This document shows positions 40,273-52,200 of a stretch of 64,000 nucleotides of DNA, one piece after another. Below the pieces are notes generated by a model that saw only the letters and a program-made list of their open reading frames with translations, was not told the DNA's origin and ran no database searches. The number at the start of each line of letters is the position of its first letter. Positions within the stretch are counted from its first letter, which is position 1. Made by a program: the position numbers and the translations under genes. Source of the DNA: Luteimonas huabeiensis HB2 (GTDB lineage Bacteria > Pseudomonadota > Gammaproteobacteria > Xanthomonadales > Xanthomonadaceae); the NCBI RefSeq assembly GCF_000559025.1, contig NZ_JAAN01000014.1, positions 186,001-250,000 of the forward strand, given 5' to 3'.

Positions 40273-43200
40273 ATGCGCAGCACTCCGGCATCCCCGTCCC
40301 GAATCGTCCGTCGGCGCCTGGTCGCCCATCCGCTGTCGCGCGCGATCGCGGGCCTGCTGCTGGCCGGCGGCACGGTCGGCGCCGCGCAGGCGCAGCAGCC
40401 GTTCAGCGCCGGCTGGTTCGCCAACAAGGGCGCGGTGCAGGATGCGGCCGCGCGCACCGGCAGGCTCCCGAACGGCCACCCGGCGGCCACGATCGGCGGC
40501 CCGCAGCGGCAGTCCGAGGCCGCGCGCGAGCGCCTGCGCACCTCGATCGACAACCTGGGCGCCGCCGCGCAGGCCATCGCGATGCAGCAGCGCCTGCAGG
40601 CGCAGGCGCGCGAGGCCGCGCTGGCGCGGCCCGGCAGCGTGCCCGATGGCCTCGGCGAGGGCGGGCTGAAGATCGACGAGAATCCGCTGACCGCCGGCTG
40701 GCACAACGCCAAGGCGCCGGTGCAGTCCGAGCGCGACGGTCGCGTCGCGGTGGACATCGAGCAGACCGGCGAGCGCGCCGTGCTCAACTGGGAAACCTTC
40801 AACATCGGCCGCGACACCACGGTGTCGTTCCGCCAGGACGCGGACTGGGCGGTACTCAACCGGGTCAACGATCCCGCCGCGCGGCCCTCGCAGATCCACG
40901 GCCGGATCGAGGCCGACGGCACGGTGCTGGTGGTCAATCGCAATGGCGTGGTGTTCGACGGCGCCAGCCAGGTGAACGTGCGCAACCTGGTCGCGGCCGC
41001 GGCCCGCATCGACGATGCGCAGTTCCGCGAGCGCGGCCTGTACGGTACCGATGGCGCGGCGACCTTCACCGATGCCGGCGGCGCGGTGACGGTGGAAGCG
41101 GGCGCGCGGATCGCCACCCACGCCCCCGAGTCGGTCACCCAGGGCGGCGGCTACGTGCTGCTGCTCGGGCAGGCGGTGGACAACGCCGGCGAGATCGCCA
41201 CGCCGCGGGGGCAGGCCGCGCTGGCCGCCGGCGATGCCTTCGCCATCCGCCGCGGCGTCGGGACCGAGGGCAACACCACCTCGACCGTGCGCGGGAACGA
41301 GGTCGCCGCGCTGCGCGGGGCCGGAGGCGGGGATGCGGACACCGGCGGCGATACGGGCCGGGTGCGCAACAGCGGCCTGATCCATGCCCGCGAGGGCGAC
41401 ATCACCCTGACCGGCCACGACGTGCGGCAGGACGGCGTGGCGATCGCGACCACCACCGTCAACACGCGCGGCACCATCCACCTGCTCAATTCCGCCAGCG
41501 ACGCCGAGGGACGGGTGACGCTGGGCGAGGGCGCGACCACCGCCGTGCTGATCGAGGACGACGGCGAGACCACCGCGCTGGACGGCCAGCGCGACGCGCT
41601 GATCGCCGAATCGGCGGAGCAGGACCGGTTGCGGCTGGGCGTGGCTCCGGGCGTGTTCGACAACTACGCGCGGCTGCCGGACCGGCGCGATCAGTCGCGG
41701 GTCGAGATCGTCTCCGGCCACGACGTGGTGTTCGAGGGCGACTCGACCACCCTGGCCACCGGCGGCCAGATCGCGGTCAGCGCCGAGGGGCGGACCTTCG
41801 TCGCCGCGGACGCCACGCTCGACGTGTCCGGCGCGGTCGGCGTGCAGGTGTCGATGGAGAGCAACACCGTCCGCGTGAACGTGCAGGGCAACGAACTGCG
41901 CGATTCGCCGCACAACCGCGACAGCGGCCGGTTGCAGAACAGCATCATGTGGGTCGATCGCCGCGACCTGATCCACGTGCCGGCCGGCACCGGCGGCTAC
42001 GCCTCGGACCGCTGGTACGCGGCCGGCGGCCTGCTGGAGGTCGGCGGCTGGCTGGGCACCCAGGGCCGCTCGATCGGCGAGTGGGCGGCGCAGGGCGGCA
42101 CGGTGGTCCTGCGCGGCGACGAAGTGGTGACCCAGGCCGGGTCCACGGTCAATCTCTCGGGCGGCTCACTCGACGTGCAGACCGGCTACGTCCGGCAGAC
42201 CTGGCTGCGCGACCGCGAGGGCCGCATCCACGCGCTGCAGGATGCGCCCGCGCACCTGGCCTACGACGGCGTGTACACCGGCTTCGAGTCCCGCCACGAG
42301 CGCTGGGGCGTGAGCGATCGCCATTTCAGCCCGCTGCTGGCGCCCGTGCAGCGGCTGGAGAACGGCTACACCGTCGGCCGCGATGGCGGCACGCTCGTGG
42401 TCGACGCGCCGACCGCGGTGCTGGAGGGGCGGATCGAGGCGTCGGTGTTCGAGGGCGAGCACCAGACCCGTGCGCGCGACGCCGGCGTCGATGGCTATCG
42501 GCAGGCGCAGACCGCAGTGGCGCGCGCCGGCGGGTTGACGATCGGTGCGTTGAACGCGGCCGGCGTGGCGCGGCCGCGCGCGGACCGGATCGAGATCGGC
42601 GCGTTCGACGACATCGCCGGACCGCTCGCTGCGGGCGATGCGCTGCCGGACGATCGGGTGGGCGGCGTATTGCTCGACGCGTCGTGGTTGAACGAATCCG
42701 AACTCGGCGCATTGTCGTTGTCGAGCACCGGCACGATCGCGATCGACGACGCGCTGGAACTGGCCGACGGCGGCACGCTCGACCTGATCGCGCCCGACAT
42801 CGCGGTGGAGGCCGACGTCACGCTGCGTAGCGGCCACATGACAGCGGGCAACCGCGTCCGGGTCGCGACGCAGACCGAGCCGCAGGATGCCATCCTGCTC
42901 GACGATGACGGGAACGCCTCGTTCTCGCTCGGCGCCGGCGCGGCGCTCGATCTCGGCGGCGTCTGGACCAACGGCGCGCGCGACGGCGGCGAGTCCATCG
43001 CCCATGTCGACGGCGGCGCATTGTCCGTGCGCATGGTCGAGGGTTCGATCCGCCTGGGCGAGGACACCTTGGTGGAGTTGTCCTCGGGTGCGACGCTGAG
43101 GGCCGACGGGCGCCTGGTGGGCGGCCGGGGCGGCGATCTGACCTTGATCGCGAACGAGGAGCGCAGCTTCGGCAACGACCCGTCCGGAATCGAGCTGCCG

Positions 43201-46200
43201 GGGCGCGAGCTGGTGTTGGACGGCACCATCCGCGCCCACGGCGTGACCGGCGGCGGCACGCTGACCTTGCAGTCGCCGGCTCCGCTGGTGTTCGGCGAAC
43301 ACGCGCTGCTGGAAAGTGGGGTGTTGCCCGCGGGCACGCCGCTGCCTGCCGACATCGTGCTCGATGCCGACCTGACCCTGCCGGCGGGCACGCCGTTGCC
43401 GTTGCCGACGAGCGTGACGCTGACCCGGGCGATGCCGGACCAGCCCCTGCCGTCCGTATACCCCGACATCAGCGCCGGTCCGGTCGAACTGGCTGCGGAC
43501 TGGACCGTCCCGGCCGGCGGTTTCTGGGTCGAAGCGGGTGGTGCCTGGTACACCTCGGGGCAGACGATCGCGGCCGGCTCCGCGATCATGTTCCTGTCGG
43601 GTACGCAGTTGCCGGCGGGCACCGTGTTGCCTTCGGCGGCGTTCCCCGATGGGATTCCGATCCTGCCGCATGCGCTGTCGATGGCGGCCGGCGAGACGGC
43701 GCCGGTCGAGGTCACCTACGTGGCCGGGCAGGTCATGCCGCGCGGCGCCGCGTTCGCGCAGCAGGTCGGTTTCCAGGCCGCTACGCGCCTGGAGCCGGGT
43801 CTGCTGGACAGCGGCTTTTCCAGCTACAGCGTGACCAGCCGCGCCGGCCTGGTGGTCGTGCCGGGGACCGCGCTGGCGGTGACCATGCCGGTGCTGCGGC
43901 CGCGCGCCGACATCCTGGACATCGGCTCGGACAGCCCGCGCGAGGCGGCGCTGGAGCGCTGGACGCCGCCGGTGATGCTCGAAGATCCGCTCGCGGCCCG
44001 CCTGCAACTGCGCGAGGGCGCGGATCTCGAACTGCGCGGCGCATCGGTCGATGTCGGCGAAGGCGCGCGCATCGAGGTCGATCCCGGACACAAGATCGCG
44101 ATCGCGGCAGGACGCCAACTGACCATGGAAGGTCACCTTATCGCCCCGGGCGGCGACATCGCCCTGGCCAGCGAGATCGTCGGACGCGTCGGCGGCCTGC
44201 AGGTCGCCGCCCTGCCAGGAACGAGCCTGTGGGTCGGCGCGCAGGCAGTGCTGGATGCGGCCGGGCGGGCGTGGGTCGCCGAGGACGGCCGCGGCCACCG
44301 CTACGGGCTCGTGCAGGACGGCGGATCGATCCGTATCGGACTGGAAGACACGCAGCGGGTGCAGGGCGACCTGCTCGACGCCTCGCCGGCCTCGGTGGTG
44401 ATTCGCGAGGGGGCGCTGCTCGATGCGTCCGGCGCCGCCGCGACGGTCGATCTGGTGGCGGGATTCCTGCCGTTGGCGCAGGCGGTCGACGTGGCCGGCG
44501 ATGGCGGCCTGATCCGCCTGGGTTCGTTGGGCGGCATCTTCAACGACGGCACCCTGCGCGCCGCCGCGGGCGGCGCGGGCGCCGCGGGCGGTACCCTGCA
44601 CATGGCGCTGGAGAACCGCGCCTATGCCGGCGAGGGCGTGCGCACGCTGACCGTATCGCAGAAGCGCGCAGCCAGCGGGCTGGCGGCCGATGCCGTGGCC
44701 GGCGCGGCGGACGCCACGCTGGTGCGCGATACCGCGCGGATCAGCGTCGAGGAAATCGAGGCCGGCGGCTTCGGCAGCCTGGATCTGTGGAGCCGCGACG
44801 TCATCGCCTTCGAAGGGGACGTGGACCTGTCGCTGTCGCAACGGCTGAGTCTGCAGCGGGGGCTGCTCACGGTGGCTGATGGTGCGCCCGGTGCGCAGGT
44901 GGTGCTGTCGGCCCCGCACGTGGAATTGGTGGGCAAGGTGGCGACCACAGGTGGCGAGCCGACCGATTTCGTCACCCCGCATCCGGGATTGGTCAACAGT
45001 CTCGATAGCAGCTATATCAGGTACGAGCCGAGTACGCGCAACCACGCGACGCTCGACATTCGTGCCGATCTGGTCGATGTGCGCGATTACGTGTTCTTCG
45101 GTGGGCAGGGGCGGGTCGGCGTCGAAGCGGCGGCGGGGGACTGGCGCTACGCACCGCTCGATCTGGCCGGTTTCGACCACGTCGGATTCGACAGCCGTGG
45201 CGACATCCGCTTCACCGATGGCGTTCTGCAGACGGCGGGCGACATGACGCTGACCGCCGCGCAGCTCTATCCCACCAGCCATGCCAGCGGCGAAGTACGT
45301 GCGGGCATCGCCAATACCGCGAGGATGGCGTTCGATCCCGAACGCACGCTGACGATCCGTGGGCGCGGGCAGGCTCCGGCGATGCCGTACTCCGTCTTCG
45401 GCTCGTTGCAGTTGAGGGCGGCCAGCATCGACCAGGGCGGCGTGTTGAGAGCGCCCCTGGGGCGGATCGTCCTGGGCACGCTGCCGGGGGACTTCAACAC
45501 GGGCGGCCCCCGCGAGGACGTCTACGACGTGACGCTGCGCGCCGGCAGCCTGACTTCGACCAGCGCGGCCGGCCTGACCATGCCCTACGGCGGCACCGCC
45601 GACGGCCTGAACTACATGCATGCGGGCAAGCGCGTCGTGTTCGACGATCTCGCGAGAACCGGCAGCGGGCAAACCGAACTCAATTCGGTGGACCGCGGCG
45701 TGGTGATGGGGCAGGTCCGGTTGAGCGCGGAGGCCGGTGCGGTGATCGACGTGTCCGGCGGCGGCGAGCTGACCGGCGCAGGCTTCTTTACCGGCCGAGG
45801 CGGTTCGGTGGACGTGCTGCGCACGCCGTTGGCCAGCGCCAACCCCGCCTATGCCTTCAGCGACGCCGGCGCCGAGGTGTACGCGATCGTGCCCTCGATG
45901 CAGGGCGCCTACGCGCCGGTGGTGCCGGATGCAGGCGCGGGCGCGCCGCAGGTCGGCCGGCAGATCACCCTGACCGAGGCGGTCGGCGAGCTGCCTGCGG
46001 GCACGTATACGCTGATGCCGTCCACCTACGCGCTGCTGCCGGGCGCGTACCGGGTCGAGGTCCCCTCCGCAGGTTCCGGTCTGGATGCGGCCGCGGTGGC
46101 CTTGCCCGACGGCAGCGTGCGCGCCAGCGGTTTGCTCGGCATCGCCAACACGCCGGTGCGGGACGCCTTGCCGACGACGGTGACCCTGACCTCGGCCGAC

Positions 46201-49200
46201 GCGATCAGGTCGCTGTCCCAGTACAACGAGACCAGCTACGCGGAGTTCGCCCTGGCCGAGGCCGCGCGCTTCGGAGCGCGTGCGCCGCGCCTGGAGCGCG
46301 ATGCGCAAAGCCTGCATCTGGATTTCGGCGCTGCCACGGGCGATGTGCTGGACATGCGCGGCGAGGTACGCATGGGCGGCGACGAAGAGGGCGTCGCAGG
46401 CAACCTGTTCCTGACTTCGTTCGAGGCACTGGAAGTCAAGACGGCCGAGGCCGAGGCGACCGATGGCTTCGCGGCTGTCGATGCCGAGGATCTGGCCCGC
46501 TTCTTGCCGGGCACGCTCACCATCGGCGGGCTGTTCGGGTTGATCGATGCCAGGGCAGCACCAGAACTCGGCGGGCACGCACTCGGCCCGCGGGTCGTGT
46601 TCCGCGGTGGCTCCGGCGACGTGGCCGTGCGCGAGGGCGCTCACCTCCGGGCAGGGCAGATCTTCCTGACCAGCACGACGCGGGTGGACGTCGACGGTGG
46701 CGCGGTGCTGGAGGCCATCGACGCCGGCCCCCGCCGGATGGACTCGGTCAGTGGTTACGTGTTCTCGGATACGGTAAACGACCTAAACGCCACCGGCGGC
46801 GCGATCCTGGCGGTCACGGATGGCGATGTGCGGTTCGCGCCGCCGACCGTGGGCAGCTCGGCGTCGTCGGCCAATGCGATTCGTATCGCCGATGGCGCGG
46901 CGCTGCGCTCGCCGGGCACCATCGCGTTCTCGACCAATGGCACCCTGGACCTGGGCGATGCCGAGTTCAATGCGCGCTATCTCGCACTCAGCGCGCCCAC
47001 GCTTCACCTCGGTACCGAGGCGTCGTTCGCCCGCGCCGAGGCTGCGGGTGCGCTCGGCCCGGGCGTCCGGCTTTCGCAGTCGGTACTCGATCGGCTGATG
47101 CGGCCTGCCGCGCCGGGCCAGGTGCCGGCGGAACGCTTGAGCCTCAGCGTGAGCGGTTCGATCAATCTGTTCGGCGATGTCGACGTCGATCTCGCGCGCG
47201 GTGGGGACGGTCGAGCGCAGCTCTGGCTCGCGACGCCCGCGCTCTACGGTTGGGGCGAGGTCGGCGAGACCGCACGGCTGGCGGCCGACACGGTGATCTG
47301 GAGCGGGCTGACCGCAGGCGCCGGCGCGCCCGATCGTCCCTACGTCAGTCTCGAACCGAGCAACGTCGCCGAGGGCGGCCCGGGAACCGGTCGCGGGACG
47401 CTGGCGATCGAGGCCCGGCGGGTCGAGTTCGGCTATCTGCCGGGGGCGCAGGCGCAGGACCAGATCGAGGTGGACCGGGTAGCGGCGGGCTTCGCCGGCG
47501 TCGACATCCGCGCGTCGGAGCGCATCACCGCCAACCATCGCGGCACCCTCTCGGTCCACGCCGATGGGCGTGCGCTGGGCAGCGGCGGCGATCTGCGCCT
47601 GTCCACGCCGCTGCTGACCGGCGAGGCCGGCGCGTTCATGGCGTATCGGGCCGGTGGCGAGGTGAGCCTGGTCGCCCCGGAGGGCGCGCTGCCGGTCGAA
47701 ACCTCGGGATTGGACGATCTCGGCGCGGAGGTCCGGCTGGCGGGCGAACGGGTGCGGATCGACGGCACGGTGGCGCTTCCCAGCGGCCGGCTGGTGCTGG
47801 AGGCGGCGCAGGACATCGATCTGTCCGGTCGCGCGCGGGTCGATCTGTCGGGGCGGGTGCTGCAGTTCTTCGATGCGACCCGCGCCAGTTGGGGCGGCGA
47901 TCTGGTGATGGAGAGCGCGCAGGGCGCGATCCGGCAGGCCGCGGGGTCGCGCATCGATGTCTCGGCGACCGATGCCGACGCCGGCACCGTGCAGGTCACT
48001 GCACGCGGCGGCGAGGGCCGCGTCACGCTGGCGGGCGCGTTGCTCGGTGCCGGCGGTGCCGGCCGCAGCAGCGGCGAGATCGACCTCCGCGCGCATGCGC
48101 TGGAGGATTTCGCTGGCCTGAATCGCCGTCTCGACCAGGGCGGTTTCCACGAGGCCCGCAGTTTCGCGGTCGGCAGCGGCGATCTCGTCATCGACGGCAT
48201 CCTGCGCGCGCGCCGTGTCGCGGTCTCCGCCGATGGCGGCAGCCTCACGGTGACCGGGCGCATCGATGCCAGCGGCGAGGCGCCGGGCGACATCCGCCTG
48301 GCCGCCCGCGACGATCTGCTGCTGGCGTCTGGTGCGCTACTGGACGCACGCTCCACGCGACTGCAGGTGGATGGTCGTGGCGACGCGATCGGCGCCGCCA
48401 ACCGCGCCCGGGTTTCGTTGACCAGCAGCGAAGGGCGCGTGTCGCTGGCGGAGGGTACGACGATCGACGTGCGTGCCGCCGATGGCATCGCCCGCGGTCG
48501 GGTCGAGCTCAATGCCGGGCGCGTGGGCGGCGACGATGTCGCCGTGGACGCGGCCGGGCGTATCGACGTGCGCGGCGCGGAGGCGGTCGCGGTCAACGCC
48601 TTCCGCACCTACGTGCCCGATGACGGCCGTATCGACCAGGCCGGGCTCGATCTCATCCACCTCGATAGCACCGCCTTCATCGATGCCGCGCTGGCCAACG
48701 ATGCGCTCGCAGGGCGCCTGGCCGGCTTGTCGGCCTATGGCGATGCGTTCGCGCTGCGCCCGGGCGTGGAGCTGCGCAGCGCCACGCCGGACGGCGATCT
48801 GATCGTCGATGGCGATCTCGACCTGTCCGGCTACCGCTACGGCCCGGATGCCGATCCCGACCTGCGCGGCAGCGGCGATCCCGGCATGCTGGTGGTCCGC
48901 GCAGGGGGCGATCTGCGCGTGACCGGCAGCATCAACGACGGCTTCGCGCCGCCGCCGGCCACGCCCGACGATGCGAAGTTCGTCGAGATTCCCGGGCAGA
49001 CCGTGCAGATACCAGCCGGTACCACGCGGCCGGATGTCTGGTGGCTCGAGAGTAACCTGACGATCGATGAGGACTGGCAGGTACCCGATACCCCGTTCTA
49101 TCAGAACTGGGAGGGGTACGTGTACGACATCAACTGGAACCTGTACAGCCCCGGGGCCATCGTGCCCGCCGGGACGACGCTGATGGCCTCATACACGGCC

Positions 49201-52200
49201 TTCGAAGCCAACACGGCACTGCCCGCCTACACCTTGGTGGAGCCCACCACCTACGAAAGCGGCCGGGTGTGGGCCGCTGCGCCGATGCTGGCGCCGGGCT
49301 TGCAGTCCTGGTCGATGCGGCTGGTCGGCGGCGCCGACCTGGGTGCCGCCGACAGCCGTCTTCTGGCGGCCGCCTCGGCACTGAACGACCGCGGCCACGT
49401 GGTCCTCGATGCCCCAGGGCGGATCGGGCCGCAGCACGATCAATCCCCGATCTCGGTGATCCGTACCGGTACCGGCGATCTGGACGTACTCGCCGGTGGG
49501 GACTACCGCCAGCACAGCCTGTACGGGGTCTACACCGCCGGTACCCAGGTCGCCGATGGCAGCATGGAGATCGTCGCTCCGCGCGCGCTGGCCTTCGACG
49601 GCAGCGGCAGCGTGCTGGGCTGGGGCCATGAGGGGTACGAGGCCACGCTGGATCCGCAGCGCATGTTCCTGCCCGATGGCGGCGGCGATCTGCTCCTGGC
49701 TGCACAAGGGGATATTCGCGGTCGCATTGAAGACGATGGGGAGAGTCTCACCCCCAGGATCGGTGAATGGCTCTGGCGCCAGGGGGGCGAGGCGTTGGGC
49801 CAGGCCACTGCGTGGGGAATCAACTTCGGCCAGTATCATTCGGAAACGGTGAACTGGTCGCCGTCGGTCGTGTTCGGTGGCTTCGCGGGCATCGGTACGC
49901 TGGGCGGCGGCAACGTCGAGTTGCGGGCAGGCGGAAACGTCGGTGCGGCGAGCGACCTGTCGCTGTCTGATCCACTGGCCCCGACGGAAGCTTTGCTGGT
50001 AGCGGTCGGCGCCAGCGGCCGGGTCGATACGCGTGGACGGCTGATTCAGTACGGCGGAGGCGATCTACGTCTGCGCGCTGGGGGGCGGGTCAATACCGGC
50101 CTGATCGAGACGATTGCTCCTAGCGTGGCGGGCATGGTGGTCAACGTCCGTGGCGATATCGATGTGCGCGCTGCCGCGATCGGCCAATCGCAGGCGACCG
50201 GTTACGGCATCAATGCCGCGGCGGACCCGCGGCCCGTGGACACCAGTACGGCATCGCGCCGGATCGGGTATGCCCCGCTGGCACTGGCGGTGGGCGATGG
50301 CGAGGCCTACGTGGCCGCTCGCGGCGGCCTGCACGTGGCCACGGGGGTGGATCCCGGGCGCGTCGTCAGCATCGGTGGCGGTACCGCCGTCACCGGCGGC
50401 GCGGGCGAGGCGGCTCAAGCGGTCAGCTCGTTCTCGCTGTGGACCGAGCGCAGTGGTCTGGATCTGTTTGCGGCCGGCGGCGACATCGTGCAGACGGGTG
50501 TTGGCGAAACCTCCTTTACCTACTACGATCCGGGCCGTTTCAGTGCGGTGGCCGCGGGCGGTTCGATCCAGGTCGGCTCGGGCGCGCAATTCGGTCAATT
50601 GCTGCTAGCACCATCGCCGCAGGGACGCCTGGAGCTGCTGGCCCGCGATCACGTCCGGGGCGAGGTCGCGGCATCCGGCGGCGCCACGGCCGCCACCGCG
50701 GCACTGGACAACCCGTTCTGGGCGATGCTCGTCGACGATTTCGCAACCGTCGGATCCAGCAACGCCCCAGGCGATGTTTTCCGGCTGGACGTCCTTCGTG
50801 GCTATACGATCAATCAGGGTGCCACGCTGTTTCCGTTCGGCCCGGATACGGCGACGGCAGAGGGCGCGGGCGGCGTGGATCGCGTGTATTCGCTGACCGG
50901 CGACGTGGCCCTGAGCAGCGGGCGCATCGACGTGAACAATAGGCGTGGAGAGAGCTATTACGTGGCGGCCCGGCCGTTGCACCTGCGCGCAGGTCGCGAC
51001 GTCGTCGGCGGAAGCCATGTGATCCTCAATCGCGATTCCGGCGATATTTCGCTGGTTCGCGCCGGGCGCGACCTGCTCAACACCAGCGTGCGGGTCGCGG
51101 GACCGGGGCTGCTCGATATCGGCGCGGGCCGCAGCATCTACCAAGCGCCCCCGTCCGACGTGGAGGGGCCGGCAGCGAACCTCGGCGTTTTCCAGAGCCT
51201 GGGCGCTGTCGTGCCGGGCGATACCCTCCCCGGTGCCGGCATCGTGCTTTCCGCCGGGCTGGGTGCGGCGGGGCCCGACCTCGATGGCTTCGCGGCGCGG
51301 TACCTCGACCCGGCCAATCTGGCCGATTCCGGGCGTCCGCTGGCCGATCAGCCCGGGATGGTGGCGCACACCTACCAGGACGAGCTGATCGACTGGCTGG
51401 AGGCGCGCTACGGCGACGCCGGCGATCCCGATACCGCGCTGGCGCGGTTCCAGGCATTGCCCGATGAGGAGCGCGCCATCTTCCTGCGCGACATCTACTT
51501 CGAGGAACTGCGCCAGGCCGGGCGCGAGTACAACGATCCCGACAGCGGCCGCTTCCGCAGCTACCTGCGCGGGCGCGAGGCGATCGCGAGCTTCCTGCCC
51601 GGCATGGGCGAGGGCGACGAGGCCGGCGACTACATGGGCTCGATCGTGTTCCAGGAGGCGGCGGGCGTCCACACCTACGGCGGCGGCGACATCCAGGTGC
51701 TGGCCCCCGGCGGCGGACTGACGCTCGGTGCCGACGGCGTCGCCCCGCCGGCCAGCACCGGCCTGATGACGCAGGGGCGCGGCGACATCGAGGTGTTCAC
51801 CCGCGACAGCGTGCTGCTGGGCCTGTCGCGCGTGTTCACCACCTTCGGCGGCTCGATCACGATGTGGTCGGCCGAGGGCGACATCAACGCCGGCCGCGGC
51901 GCGAACACGTCCGTCGTCTATACGCCGCCGCGCCGCGTCTACGACGATCTCGGCAACGTGTCGCTGTCGCCGCAGGCGCCGACGACCGGTGCCGGCATCG
52001 CGACCCTGAACCCGATCGCGGAAGTGGAGCCGGGCGACATCGACCTGATCGCGCCGCTGGGCACGATCGACGCGGGCGAGGCGGGCATCCGCGTCTCGGG
52101 CAACGTCAACCTCGCCGCGCTGCAGGTGCTCAACGCCGAGAACATCCAGGTGCAGGGCGAATCGACCGGCCTGCCGGCCACGGCTTCGGTCAACGTCGCG

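Noticed and set aside
38725..46644. Very long open frames (over 1,000 codons) on the minus strand opposite the giant haemagglutinin gene
   Set aside because: They have no ribosome binding site, no recognisable domain, and their residues are arginine-, alanine- and proline-rich as expected for antisense of GC-rich codons. The sense gene is clearly real.
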